From contig JAGQDJ010000123.1 of assembly GCA_022885665.1 (NCBI GenBank), positions 1 through 64,000 of the forward strand: DNA of 64,000 bases, written 5' to 3'. Below the pieces are notes generated by a model that searched no databases, was not told the DNA's origin, and worked only from the letters and a program-made list of their open reading frames with translations. The position numbers and the translations under genes were made by a program. Of the stretch, positions 13,301-25,256 are shown piece by piece (within the stretch, counting starts at the first letter, position 1; each line of letters begins with the position of its first letter). This stretch comes from Triops longicaudatus. Lineage: Eukaryota > Arthropoda > Branchiopoda > Notostraca > Triopsidae.

Positions 13301-14810
13301 AAGAGGGTAGGAGTTAGTACACGTTTAAGATTGGAAGGTACTTTCAATACCCCGCACGCATTCCTTCTACACGAAGTTGTGGGGACCCGAATTTTTGTTA
13401 AGTAAAAAAAAATTACTTCGATGTCAATTTGTCTTAAGTCCAGTCTTTTCTTAAGTTACGTGATATTTAGCCAATGGACAAAGTAACCTCAATATCAATG
13501 AAAAATTACTTGACTTAAGTCAAAAATCAAGTCAGTGAATTCGACTTTGCCCAGCTCTGCATCGTAGCTCTACATGGTTTATTGACAGTGATATTCATTT
13601 AGACTTCTTTCTTTCTACATTATGGTGGTAACGTAGAAAAAAAAATACTCGTTATCTTCATCCTTATTAGCTGCAATTTAGCTTAAGTTGTCAATGTTGT
13701 TAACTTTAGGACTTTACTGAAACACGCCGTGTTGTGGCGATGATACAGGAATCTGCCATTTTACGTACGAATTTCCGAAGGCAATATAAGGCTCTGCTGA
13801 CGTTTCTCGTCAACTGCTAGCTGAAGCCGGTCAGAACGACCGGTTGTACAGTACGTAAAATGGCGAATGTGTATGTGTCCCTGTGTCTTCACTATATGGC
13901 AATGTGGGGCTAGGTTAGTCTCAATTACGTGCTATTTAAGCGTCAGTGAAGTCGCAGCATAGAGACTTAATGGTATATTAATAAATTCCGCTATGATTCT
14001 TATGAAGATGGCAAAGAAAGGCACCGTGATTTGTTGAATTAGAGTGTCAACTTGATTATGACAAACGCGGCGCAAACTACTAATCTCTAAATGGTACGAA
14101 ATACACGTATGTGGTTCACAATCTTATCGTTAGTGGCGTGGCTGTCCGCCATCTTTTGACACTTCGTTTATTTTCTGTGTTGGATCTATGCCTTTAATGC
14201 TCATCTTAGTGTGATTAACTGTATCTTGAGAAAAATCCATCCTGGTGTAGAAATATTGCGTGATAGCGTTTATTCTGTCGTGCGTTGTAGTACTGACGAG
14301 TAAGGCTCAGATAACCTAGTAGATGGCGTTTGTGCGCCCTTTCATTAATTTGGCGCCGTTTCAGTTTAAAAATTGATGTCTTGCCGCGTTGTATCAATTT
14401 TTGTATATAAAAAATCAGAAGTCTACTTCTGTCTAAATGTACGTTTATAACTGTTGTTTAGATCCCGGCCCCGATGGAGTCTTTCCTGCAGCCAGCTGAA
14501 ACGCATCCTGAGTTATTATTGTTCTATTCAAGTGCATTGATTTCAGGTGATAAACGAACATTTTCTTCGTGTATTTTCATAGTTCTTTGGCAACTTTATT
14601 CACTTTATAAGACTATTAACAAATTCAGTTTCCCTCTTTTTCCCCACTTGTGTTTTCGGAACTCTAGGTCAGTTGACTCGCGATCGTAGTCCCGTCTTGT
14701 ACGTCATTGCCGAGCAGCATCTGCGCCAGTGGGTGGTCCGAGACCCCTCCCATGTTATGGCCCACAAATTGGTCTCGTTTTGGTCCAACCAACGGGCTGT
14801 GAATCCATAA
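4327..14810 (+). CDS. RPAP1: RNA polymerase II-associated protein 1 (RPAP1)
   Basis: Twenty exons: 4327-4603, 4771-4901, 5416-5959, 7254-7426, 7687-7854, 7959-8146, 8376-8684, 9031-9132, 9208-9369, 9797-9893, 9960-10144, 10220-10400, 10483-10620, 10687-10895, 11135-11320, 11389-11558, 11728-11848, 11920-12085, 14462-14546 and 14668-14810. They join in phase to about 1,244 residues (human 1,393). RPAP1 helps assemble RNA polymerase II and its Mediator contacts. The RPAP1_N domain is at about residues 188-235 (DVEQIHQENVNML, LLGSLDPKLVSFLQSKRQ). RPAP1_C starts in exon 4 (GLHHHGEEPERAGYTVAELL, LSRSSLLQQR). C-terminal helical repeats include LLPTLMESGLLFALRFAMDD, LPADWPYYPILQLHHA and YGHPLFGAWILLPLQ, all with human counterparts. 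The start is the ATG at 4327 (context AGCATGG). Introns 3 (1.3 kb) and 18 (2.4 kb) are long; the rest are mostly 60-500 bp. Confidence 0.93.
5000..5190. repeat. Degenerate TTAG/TTAGGTT repeat in RPAP1 intron 2
   Basis: Multiple short units such as TTAGTTAGTTAG, CTTAGGTTAGTT, GGTTAATTAGGTT and GTTAGGTTAG occupy about 190 bp. They resemble decayed arthropod-type TTAGG arrays or a common intronic low-complexity class. Confidence 0.5.
5960..7253. other. RPAP1 intron 3
   Basis: A 1.29-kb intron between the exons encoding RPAP1_N and RPAP1_C. It is AT-rich and I see no gene, transposon end or strong repeat in it. Confidence 0.6.
12146..12216. repeat. Inverted repeat with three CATGCGCA units in RPAP1 intron 18
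   Basis: TACTGCAAAA on the left and TTTTGCAGTA on the right form a 10-bp inverted repeat. Between them CATGCGCA occurs three times in about 45 bp. TGCGCA is the half-site of NRF1/Ewg-type factors, but the site is internal to an intron, so this may simply be a transposon end. Confidence 0.4.
12410..12990 (-). mobile_element. Degenerate hAT (BED zinc-finger) transposase remnant in RPAP1 intron 18
   Basis: On the minus strand, conceptual translation across several stops and frame changes shows the end of a BED finger (LQHMKQYHPEVSK). This is followed by the hAT N-terminal block ELLPMSFVERPGSAELVIRV, FHVRHVKKFSKVLIPSALKK and LLENVQKSRNELE. That order (BED, then LPFSFVE.PGF..L, then PSRK..S..LIP) is typical of ZBED/hAT transposases. 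Stops interrupt the frame and the catalytic C-terminus was not found, so it is a dead fragment. Confidence 0.7.
13752..13866. repeat. Inverted repeat, possible MITE, in RPAP1 intron 18
   Basis: TGCCATTTTACGTAC on the left is mirrored by GTACGTAAAATGGCG on the right, about 85 bp apart. The inner part is moderately self-complementary. No clear target-site duplication was seen. Confidence 0.45.
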
Positions 14811-15318
14811 AAAAGCGCAGAATCCTCCAGGGGTGCTTGACAGAGAGGAGTAAAGTGGGGTGACAAACACATTCTTTTACCCCCTTTTTTCTCCCGATAT
14901 TGACATTTGCATTCGGAGGGGCTACGGAAGCCCAGAAGGGCCACATGATGGATATGTTAGCTTTACGCAGGAAGGGAGAAGGAAATTTGGAACCATTGGT
15001 GGTCATTTGTCTCTGTTGTCTCTCATGTTCAGCAGCTTTGAGGCAAGGTGAGTGACTAGATTTAACAGCAGCTGAGCTGGTATTTAAACTTCTCCAAGGT
15101 TTGTAAAAAAACGAGAAATAAAAGATACAGAAGTGAAGAATGAAACGAAGAATAAATGACCGTATGGGCAGTAACGGAAATGGAATATTTGTGGGGGCGC
15201 ATTTACAGAGAGGAAGCGTAACATCTGTGCTGTAACGACAAGTTTCTTGATGGGCTTATTTTTCGCCAAGTTTAAACGAGAAATACGGTGCGTGTGATGG
15301 ATATTTTTTGGGTTTTGT
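14811..15318. other. Convergent 3' region between RPAP1 and LMX1
   Basis: 508 bp separate the RPAP1 stop (+) and the LMX1 stop (-). Both 3' UTRs must end here, so the transcripts may overlap. Open frames on both strands have no recognisable similarity. An AATAAA lies near 15149 on the plus strand. Confidence 0.55.
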
Positions 15319-18300
15319 TCACTGTTCCATGCGGAAATACGAGTTTTGCATGAGATAGAGTTTGTCGATAGGGTTGATGTGAGGATAGGTGGGCGGAACG
15401 TGGAGGTCGTGCGGCGTGCAGGGCGGGTCTTGACCCAACCCACCACCACCGGCCATGACTAAAGTGGGTGGATGTGGTTGAAGCATTCCGGGATGGGAGG
15501 ATGGGAGCATGTCGTTGGTATCGTCCAGAGGTTCGAAGCTGGTACTATCGTCTAATGATAAATCCGAGCCGCATAAACTCTCGCCGGAATGTCCCACGTA
15601 CGAGCCTCCACCTTTTCGTAAAGAAAAACACAAAAATACTTAAAATGTTCTAGTATGCTAACGAAATTCAGCATTCAGTACAAACATTATAACGTTAAGT
15701 GAAGACACTGATTAGAAAAATAAATTCATGAGTTATTTGTTGACTGACCCTATAAGACCAACCGGGAATTTCAAAGGCCTACGTAAAGCTGTTTAATAGC
15801 CGAAACGTTTTGAAACTTAGGAATGTCTCTTGCCACTATTAACGTTAACAAATGATCCTCTAGAGGCTTAACTATTTACATTGCAATATGCTATCAGTTG
15901 TTGCTTAAGGTAGGACAGTTAAACTTCATAGTCTAATTAGAATCAATGCGTATTAAAAAAGCTTCGAATAGAGGGCTTAACGGTATGGTGTTTAAGGAAG
16001 CAAATTAGTTGCATCGCGGCTTATAGAAAGGTAACAATTTATCGAACGATCCCAAAAAACGGACGTCGAGCTATCGGTGAACTCATACAAATGAGTGCGT
16101 GTATATTTGGTTCGCATGTTGTTTTATGACAAGTTGCTGCCGTCACTAATCGACACATTGTCGTCTTCGGCTTCCTATTGATAAGTTATATTTTTAACTC
16201 ATTTGTTACGCGCTCTTACTGCATGCCCACCGACCGGACTGTTTAGAAATACTCGTAGCTGTTCACGTATTAGTTCAGGATAGCCTGTGGCGACTTGTAC
16301 ACCAAACCAGTCAAATCGCGACAAATAAACAAAGAGAAGAAGAGTGGATATGAACATTTGCTTAAGCGCTGTTATAATTCTGCGCTTTTAATAATTGTGA
16401 AGAGATTTTATTTTTCATTTGTAACGAGTAAAAGCCATTTTACAATTGTCTTGCTGTACATCGTAGCAGCACTTGATACAAGTCCTTTCGTGAATCATAA
16501 CCGCACAGTAACTAATAACTCCATGCATTAAATTAACTTGGACAAAGAAGAATATTATGTAAACAATACGATAATTTTTCACAGGGCGATCCATTTGACA
16601 ACTTTGAGCATTATGTTGTTGCATACTCACAATTGTGGGTATTGCTTTGATTATCGCTTTTAGTAGAAAGTAGAACGACTGAAAACTTATGACTATGTCA
16701 AACATTCTTTTTCATGTTTGATTTTCTTAATGAGACTGCAAATCTCTTTGCGTATTGCTTTGACTTTTTGAAAGGTGTGTAGCTTACCGTTCGGAGAGTA
16801 GGGCGTGCTTAAGCTTCCACAGGCGTCGTTATCGTTCAAATTGGAGAATCCATCTGTATTTCGCGAAAAAAGATCCCAAAGACAAAAAATTCGTCTTAGA
16901 AAACAATTTCCCCGGAACGTCTAGATAAATTTCTAGAAAACTCACCTTTGTTTTTGGAGTCGTTCTTCGAATCTTCCTTGTTGCTACCCTTCCTTCCATT
17001 GCTTTCCGAGTTTCCGTTAGCTGCGTTCTTTTCGGCCTCGATTTTCGCTTTGCGTTGGAGTTTTTTCATTTTCGCGCGCTGGTTCTGGAACCATACCTGA
17101 ACTACGCGGACACTGAGTCCCGTTTCCTTCGCTAAACCTTCCCTCACCTAAGCAAATTGAGGGAAAACAGTTTTAGTTTCGTGTTGAGTTTGGATTTTGA
17201 GAGAAAGGTTTACTTTTCGGCAGGGTTTTGGACTGATTTCAAACGACGCTTTGAACTGGCGTCGCTGGGCGGAAGTGAGGATTGTTCGCGGTCGCTTTGG
17301 GCCCCGTCTTCCGTCACGCGGACGTACGCTTTCTTCCCCGACTCCTAATTCGTCTCCTAATTGTGAATTCTTACATAAATTTACATTCATACTACTGTTC
17401 CTTTTAAATGTCTCTTTAAATTTCAGCTGTCATCAACGTTTTCCAATTTTCACGGTAACTTGGAACGTGCACTTAGTTTCTAATACACAGTTTTAACTAT
17501 TTGACCTGTGCAATCTCGAATACTTTCAATATATGTTGAAAGTATTCAACAAAGAAAAAGTAGTTTCTTACCGGATTGGAGAAGGAAGAGATCTTTTTCG
17601 AGATCGGCTCGACAAATGATTTGCCCTCTACGCACCACGAACTGGTCGCCCTTTTGCAGTGAACGGCAACAAATCACACACGCGAAACAGTGTAGATGGA
17701 ACACCAAACTCTGCGCTCGCATCACCAACTCGTGAGGGTATATACGTTCTGCACAACGTCCACATTTGGCACCAAAAACCCTTCAAAAACATTCAGCCGT
17801 ATAAGTCACACAATTCCCGGTTTTGTAGTAATTAATTTTGTGGGCAAGTTTTGTTTTAATGTTTTGTTTGAAAGCAGTTGGAAAAGGATTAGTTCAGATT
17901 TCCGTTATACAAAAGTTTGGCTAGACTGGGGCACTTTTAAACGTCCCCTGACATTAATGACCAAATCTGGAGTATGTCAAACCACTCCCACTTTCTTCCG
18001 TGGGCGTTTCAGGAGGAAAATTTTTTCGTTTGGAGTTTTGTCTTTAAATTTTTGTGTCTGATTTTTGTCTATGATTTTTTGTGCTTTTATTATTATTATA
18101 TATTTTTTTTACCCGTGTGTGGAACGACTGAGTTATGGGAAATAAAAACTTGGAAGAGTACAGTACGTGGTAAAAGATAAGAGGAGAGAACCAGCAGGAT
18201 AACCAGGTTTAGCAAACAGTGATAAGAGGCCTGAATTTTATTGCAGGTCTATAGAACCGTGGTCAGTTTGCGTTCGAAGTTTGGGGGGATTTCGGCGAGG

Positions 18301-20869
18301 TGACGTACGTGTAGGATGAAAAACAGAATGTTGAATCTTTTCTTTTAGAAAGGTTGTGTGATCTTCCTCTATTTTGGCGAGTTTTTTTTCCAAATAAATT
18401 AATACCATCAACTTTTAGGTTGCCTAGAAGGGCTTAAGACAGCCAAACGACGAAATTTTAAGTTTTATTTGGGTAAATTACGCTACCCAAAACCGAAAGG
18501 TTGAGACCAAATGCGAAATTATCCGCTAGTGAGAAGCTCTGATATAGAGCGATATTACTTTGGTAATTAAACGAGAATGGTAGCTTTAAGGGTACAAATA
18601 TTTTCATATTAAATGGCGAACATCCACAATTTGCAGCTTTCAAGTGATAAATCGTTCCAATAGCATCCTCAGCTTATGCATTTTCGATTCAAATGCAACT
18701 TTGTATTAGCTGCAAGATCTTTTAACTTGGGCGTAACTTTTTTAAGTTTTTAAGACTCATAATAACAAAATTACTCAAAGAGGAAGCATTATTTTGTCTG
18801 ACAGTAGAATGTATTATCTAAAAGATTTTTTACTACAGTAATCTGAACTGCAGCGATCTCAGATTCTCAGCGCAAATTATGTCCGTTTCCTTTAAAAAAT
18901 GGTACTTCGAGCGTTTTCTAGACATAAAGTCGAAATTTTGACTTGCAGTCGATTTGCTAACGAAAAACATAAATAGCGAACAAATGCTTCAGTAGTACGT
19001 AAATGCTCTAGAAATCGAGTACATAGAAGTAACTTATGATAAGTTTACGGTTTTCTTTTATTACAGAAATTCTGTTTACCATAGGCCAGGGGAAACAAAT
19101 TCATTCCAGTATTTTTTTTCCTGTATGACTATTATTGCTGAAGTGCGTTACTCTCGTGTTCAAGAAAGGGCGTGGCTTATTATTATTATTTTAGTTTTAG
19201 TTAACTTTTCAGATTAAAAGCGAGCTTATTGAGGTAAAGTTAGAAACGTTTACTAAGGCAATATGGTACGCCGAAGCGTTGACGTGATTCGTCTTAAAAA
19301 CCAAACCATACAAATTCAATAAATATTAATAAGTAATTATTGGTTAAGTTGGCAATGGAGTAAGAAATCACGATTAAGTAGAAAATGTTTCAGTTTTAGA
19401 GTTTTTGCTTTTTTGTGACATTGTTCGCCAGCTGACTATCTATTCACTTAGGCCTACTTGGCTTCAAGCAGTTACGCTGACAGAAAGAACACACTAAAAA
19501 GGTGAAATATGTGAGCTAGTTGATTTACTCTAAAAGGCAGCTAGTAATCACTGCTGTTTGTCATTCACTTCATGCGGATACATTTCTGTCTTCTTACCAA
19601 TTGCCAGCGGTAATAACGCTAGGTTTGTGAAACTAACGTTGTTCCCAGATTAAGGCTAACTTTCGGTAGCATAGCTATTCATATTGACCAAATCTTCACT
19701 TCTAACCGAGTATCACGCATCGCCCACAAAGGACGTCTTCGGTTCGATGAAGTTGTCGTGACCGTACCCACTGTAGTAGTGAACTTTCCTTGAAACTCTG
19801 AAGTTTTCTAAGGTTTTATGAATGAAACAGGGTGTGCGTATAAGGGAAATTTATGGGGTGATTTTCCTCCCAGAGGGTTAACCTCTGACCTGCGAAACCC
19901 TTTACGACCCTCTGTGCGTGTTAAAATTTACGAGGTGGTAACAGTAACCGACTTTAACCCCTTCGCCCCACTAAGAAGTTTCCTAATATTTGAAAAATGG
20001 ACAAAAGTTCCAGAGAAAAAAAATAAACACTAGATACAAATCCGGAAATCCAGCTAATAACTTTTTAGAATATGTCTTTAAAAATTTTCTTGTCATCTCT
20101 AAAACTCAAATGCGATGTCTCACAGAAATCAAAATATATCTTGACGATTCAAGAAATTGGAACATTTATATACAATGTATATTCCACTAGAAAGTTTATA
20201 GAATGTATTTGACTAGAAAGTTTTTTTTTTGACAATTTAGAAGCTGAACAATAATTTCACAAAAAGAGAAATTAACTGAGATTAAAAAACTAGAGAATTG
20301 ATATGAATCAAAAGTACTTTTGACGAATTTAAGGATAGTTACCTGTCATAATCTTGTTTGCAATAAACGCGACCAGCTCTCCAGTAACAGGAATGCGCTA
20401 AGGGAATTTGACACAAGCAACACTGGAGACAGTCTTCGTGCCACGAACCGTCGGCAACTCGCATAACGTACCGATCTTGGATCGGTTGACCACAGCCCTG
20501 ACAAGTTTCTTCTGCTCCTGGTAACGCTTCTCCGGCTGCCGAAGCATGAGATAAAGGATTTGAGGACGATACACTGTTAGCACTAGAATGCAGACTATTA
20601 TTGGGCGTAGTGTTGTTGTTTAACGCCTCCACAGCGTCCGACTTCAAGGGCAGAAAAGACGGAGCTGGGATGTGAATCAACGAAAAATCCTCATGGTTCA
20701 AATGCAGGTTGGAATGGTGATGATGGTGCGGCATGGGGCAAAGGACGTTGCTGTGGGCAGGGTTGCCCGAACAGCCCGGACAAGCGTGGGGAATTTCACC
20801 GGAGTAATTCCTTCCGGAATCTGTCGCTCGGCTGCTCAAATCTCCTTCTAATTTCAAGAAGATGTGCAT
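15319..20869 (-). CDS. LMX1: LIM-homeodomain transcription factor, LMX1 class
   Basis: Six recognised exons on the minus strand: 20343-20869, 17572-17780, 17214-17356, 16946-17147, 16788-16853 and 15319-15611, in phase, about 479 residues. LIM1 (about residues 123-176) begins CQGCGQPIQDRYVMRV. LIM2 begins AKCGRCAERIYPHELVMRAQ. The homeodomain runs GPKRPRTILTSAQRRQFKAS to VVQVWFQNQRAKMKKLQRK, split by an intron after PCRK. The C-terminus ends NPIDKLYLMQNSYFRMEQ, the LMX1-diagnostic tail (human NPIDHLYSMQNSYF). The factor binds DNA in the nucleus and patterns neurons and appendages. The N-terminus is uncertain. The ATG at 20869 opens a long leader of about 120 residues rich in His, Asn and Ser, but an acceptor-like AATTAG about 25 bases inside that frame means an upstream exon could supply the true start. 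Confidence 0.88.
17518..17547. repeat. 12-bp-arm inverted repeat in LMX1 intron 2
   Basis: GAATACTTTCAA and TTGAAAGTATTC are perfect complements around a 6-base TATATG loop, about 25 bp from the LIM2 exon donor. It could form a hairpin in the pre-mRNA next to the splice site; function is unknown. Confidence 0.6.
17781..20342. other. LMX1 intron 1 (between the two LIM exons)
   Basis: A 2.56-kb AT-rich intron. No coding exon or transposon end was recognised. Low-complexity ATTATT tracts lie near 18091-18102 and 19178-19190. Confidence 0.55.
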
Positions 20870-22828
20870 ATTTTATTAAGTGTATATTAATAGAAAAGAA
20901 TATTTTTGCAATTTTACGGCTTGAAATTTGATCCTGGCGATTCTTACTGCTGGTTAAGATTACAAAAGTATTCTGAAGAAATAATTACCCGGTACATGTA
21001 ATTTTTATGTATTACTTAGGTAAAGGAGAATTAAAAAGTTTTTTAAAACAAGCTGTTCATTAAATACAAATAAATATTGTAATTATACGTACAAACTACG
21101 TTGCATGCTTCTAAGTTATCCAAACCAACCGAAATAAACTTCACCAATATGTGCCCATAATCTATTTTTATCCTAGAAGTGCTATGACTTTTCTTCGTCT
21201 CTACCGATATGATCAGTAAGGGAAGGAACGCTTAAACTACATTTAATTAGGAGTGCATTTACCGAAAGTTAAAGAATACGCGACCCTATTTAATTGAACG
21301 CCAGAAAAGTACAACTACCAATGTCCTAAAGCTGGAGAGAATTGAATAACCATGAAACTGATTAAAAATCAAGGTGTAACACTTCAAATACACTTCACAT
21401 GGAGTAACTCTTCCCCATAGAAAGGTATCTATCTTTAACACAGAGGTTTTTCACTTTACGTCAAAACATTTAACGACTACGACGTGCTGTAAGTTAAAAA
21501 TACAATAGAATTAGAAATACAGTAGAAGCACGCTAGAACTGGGAAGAGAGGGAACGGGTGTAATCAAGTGTTTTTCTACTGGAGGCTTTTTCTGCGTAGT
21601 TACACAACTCGAGACTTTACAATTTGCTACACTACAGCCCGCAGTTCGTGTGCGTGTTCACTGGGTTCGTTATAACGAAGTGCTACTGCAGAATTTAAGT
21701 TATTCAAAAATCAAGACGGTGTTTACAAACCTGTACAGGATGGGGTTGTCGGCGCGAGATGAAACGGTGGTCTTTTGGAGCCTTCAGTGTCTTGGACCAT
21801 TTTTGGACTGCTATTCACAATTAAACACTAACTACTGATGTCTTGTTGTCTTATTCACTTGTTCGATAGTCTGAACTTCCGAGAGCAACGCAACCACGGA
21901 CTAGGGTTAAGAAATTGCCGATTCGAGATAAACAGTACCGTCTGGGAGAGAGGGTAACATACAATACTGGCTCGATGTACGTGCGAGCAACAGCTTGCGA
22001 CGAGTCTTCTCTTCCTCCTCTCAATTCGGGGTTGTAAAAGTCCCAACGCAGCCGCAAGGAGGGTTGGGCAGGGAAGCATCCCTCAGTGGAAGCGTCGCGG
22101 ACGTCCGCTGCGCGTTCGCTCATTGGTCGGTGGTATGCTAAAACGATCCCCTGTGTTTACTCCGCGAGAACGAATCTCCGAAGAAACTTGATGGGATGTA
22201 TTACGTGTTTTGTAGAGGGCGAAGCTGGCTGAGCTGAAGAAGGTATGTACAACTCGCTCTCTCCTTTGTGAGATATTATCCACAGAAAAAGCTGCGCAAA
22301 ATACTGCAAGAGGTAAGGAGAGGATTTTAAGGAGAATAGCAAGGATCGATATGTCAACAATGCGATGCCGAAGGGTACCGAGGAGTACCTAAGTGAACAA
22401 GAGGAAGCAAAGGGGGAAGAGACAAGCAATTCCGCAGCGATGACGACGGAAGATGGCGTTTTTCACTTTTATTACGTTTTTCTCCCAGGAAACTACTTCT
22501 CTTCTGTTTTCCCTCTTCCTTTCTCTACTTTTTACCGTATTTTTTCCCGAATTGTCTCTTTGATCGAAAGTGTACGAGATAAGAGTTCTTCTTTACTGAT
22601 TTGAAAGCATCTGGAAACTTTTTAGCCCGCGAGAGCTTTGCTAACATCACGAGATTTGTTTCCAAGAAAACTTGGGTGAAGAAGTTAAGGTTTGTGCTTC
22701 TTGTTCTTGGTCCAGAAATATTACTTGAAGTTAAAATCAAATAGTTTCTAAGAACCGCAGAAGTCTTACACCCTGGATGCGCAAGGTACGATGTTCAAGT
22801 TTTCTATTGAAAATTTGAACATGGTTCA

Positions 22829-22876
22829 TTTTTATCACATCGTTCACTCCTATAGGAGTGAACGATGTGATAAAAA
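22829..22876. repeat. Perfect 48-bp palindrome, no spacer
   Basis: The sequence is exactly self-complementary from 22829 to 22876, centred on TATA at 22851-22854. The outer arm reads TTTTTATCACATCGTTCAC. All 24 base pairs match, and the next flanking pair (A and C) does not. Such a palindrome is very unlikely by chance in about 64 kb. Confidence 0.95.
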
Positions 22877-25064
22877 CCTTACAGTTCAACTTTGTAACGT
22901 GACAACTCCCTTAACAAGTATACTTAATAAGAGCTTGAAAGACGACCTTTTTTTCAAAGAAATGGACTGGTCTCGATTATCATTAGCTACAACGAGGACT
23001 TTAATTCGTAAGCTATCCTTATCCGTGTGTCTAATACGCGTGGTTTACAGGCAACTACTTCAAAGACTACTAGTACTGTAGCGTTAACAAACGCAATGAA
23101 GACTTTTCCAACAGTATTGAGAAGAGCATCTGGAATGTCGTAACTTAACGGTTAGTTGGTAACTTAGTTGCACTGAGTGATTCTTTTTTTTATTTTGAAC
23201 TTCATATCTCTGAAACGTTGAAAGTTTCTAATTGTAAGAAGTTCCCTTTCAAAATTTTAACATTTCGACTTGCTATGTGTTTTCCTTTATGTGACATCGA
23301 TTGCGATCACAGAAAACTAAACACTGCACGTTAATATACATTCAAAAATTACTTACAAGGCGATAAATAGCTAGACGCGATCGTTTGGAATATCATCTCG
23401 GAATTCACTTCGAAAAAGTGAACTGTCAGAAATTGGAGGATTTAAACACCTTGCTTCAGAGATTATAAGCATTCTTCACTTAAGGTCACTGGGTGCATGC
23501 ACATTAATTCACCACTTATCAATTTAACGTGCGACATGACTTTATGAAAGTTCCGCTTCTTTCATTGGTAGTATAAAAAGTGCGCGATCCCCAAGAGCTT
23601 TTTCTTCGTGAAGTTGTAGCATTTTTTCTTAAAAAAAACACAGAGTTTAAACATGTAAGAAATGGCAACGAGCGTTAGCTCGCGCCTGAGTTTAAATAAT
23701 AAAAATAAAAATAAAAAATATTAAGAAAACTTTTCTCTATAGATAAACTGTTAAAGACATGTTTACCTCTGTCCTCTTTCTTACACTATCACCTTGGTGT
23801 ATTTATGAAGTCTTTTGGGGAATTCTTTGCAATTATTTCAACATCCCACGTAAGTCTAATTATCCCAAGTAACATGATCCAGTTATTCGCCATTTCGGAA
23901 AGGCAAAATAATACAAGCGGCAGAAGCGAGGTAAAAAAGAAATATCCCTAATATTCTGAACCTAGTATAAGGGAACAAAAATAACAGCACGATGAAACTG
24001 TAGCAAAACAAAAAAGGGAGGTACAGGATCAAGCACGATCTTTCGTTAATCCCCGAAGTTCGCTTATTCGTACAGCTATAGACTTTTATATTGACTGCCG
24101 ACACGTGACAAGATGAAGAAAAAGGGGTTTCCGGGGTGGGAACATGGAGGGTATATGGACGTGGATGGAGTCTTAAACACAGACACATACACACATGGAT
24201 CCTTTAACCCTCCATCGGTTGGCCTGCTACCTCTCGGAATGGGAAATAATGGCACGTGTCATCGCAATTCATGTGTGAGCGGAATCGCTCTCGTTGCTGA
24301 GGTACGAAACTTGCCCTTGATTCCGCCTCGATGGACATTTGGGAAGCTGGACCCCAAATCATTTTGTAAGGCTCACAAGTGGGCACAAGTCTTCTTTGGA
24401 GCTACCGAAGGGTGAGTTTCCCTTGTCGTCATACCTTCTCCATGACTCCTCTTCTAGTTTCGTGCTTTTCAGGTCTAATAAAGCGGAAAACTACTGCCAG
24501 GCATATGACTATTAGGATTTGGGGGAAGGGGTTGAAGGGAAGAAGGATCACCTGTTTGTAATCGGTAATACGTCCAAGCGCTAATTTGTTTAAGGAACAA
24601 AACGCGAGATTTTTATTATCGTGGTAGCGGCTTGAATTTCTTTATTTTTCATTATTTTAAGTGGGTAATGTCATAGGCTCATTACTGACCTTATTTGCTC
24701 ATCATCAGCCTACTGACGCTCATTTTTTATTTCGTTTTCCTTTTCTATTTTTCTCATTACCTTTTATTTTTTTTAACAAAAAACTGTGCTACGCTGTCTC
24801 GTGTGACCAAAGCCAACGTAACCTGACGTTGTCTAGCTTAGCTTAACATAGTCTGATTCAAACCAAACTCTTAGCAAGATTTACCGTAACTGTTTAAGGA
24901 TGCGTAGCGGCAAAGCTTATTTTCTTTCGTTCTTAGTTACCATGTTAGGTTTCAGTGCTGGACTGTGTGCATGCGTGTGTAAAACAGAGTAGGTTGCGTT
25001 CAGTTAGGTAAGGTTAGGTCACCCTTAAGTTTGCACTTGTTTACATTAGCCTGCCCTAAAAGAC

Positions 25065-25092
25065 AAAAAAAAAAAAAAAAAAAAAAAAAAAA
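25065..25092. repeat. Poly(A) tract, 28 bp
   Basis: An uninterrupted run of 28 A. It lies about 130 bp before a dispersed repeat motif (25225-25256), so it could be part of a retroposed element, but no other SINE feature is clear. Confidence 0.7.
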
Positions 25093-25224
25093 CGAACAAA
25101 GAATCTGCACTACAATAGCTAAGTACCTAGGAAGGAATAGGTCCCGACCCCCGAAATTGCTATGTTTATAATGGGGAAGATAGAAGAAAAACTCGAATAT
25201 ACAAAAAATGGATACGACCAAATA

Positions 25225-25256
25225 ACCCCATCACCAAAATCCTGGGTACGGCCCTG
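25225..25256. repeat. Dispersed repeat motif, copy 1 (CCAAAATCCTG..TACGGCCCTG)
   Basis: ACCAAAATCCTGGGTACGGC followed by CCTG matches 61311-61335 except at two bases. This looks like the conserved end of an interspersed element. Confidence 0.5.

Noticed and set aside
21851..22123. 90-codon minus-strand frame starting MSERAADVRD, considered as an LMX1 first exon
   Set aside because: It does not resemble LMX1 N-termini and no donor joins it in phase convincingly; kept only as a possible 5' UTR or promoter area.
24113..24415. 100-codon plus-strand open frame in the gene desert
   Set aside because: No similarity and no plausible exon partners.
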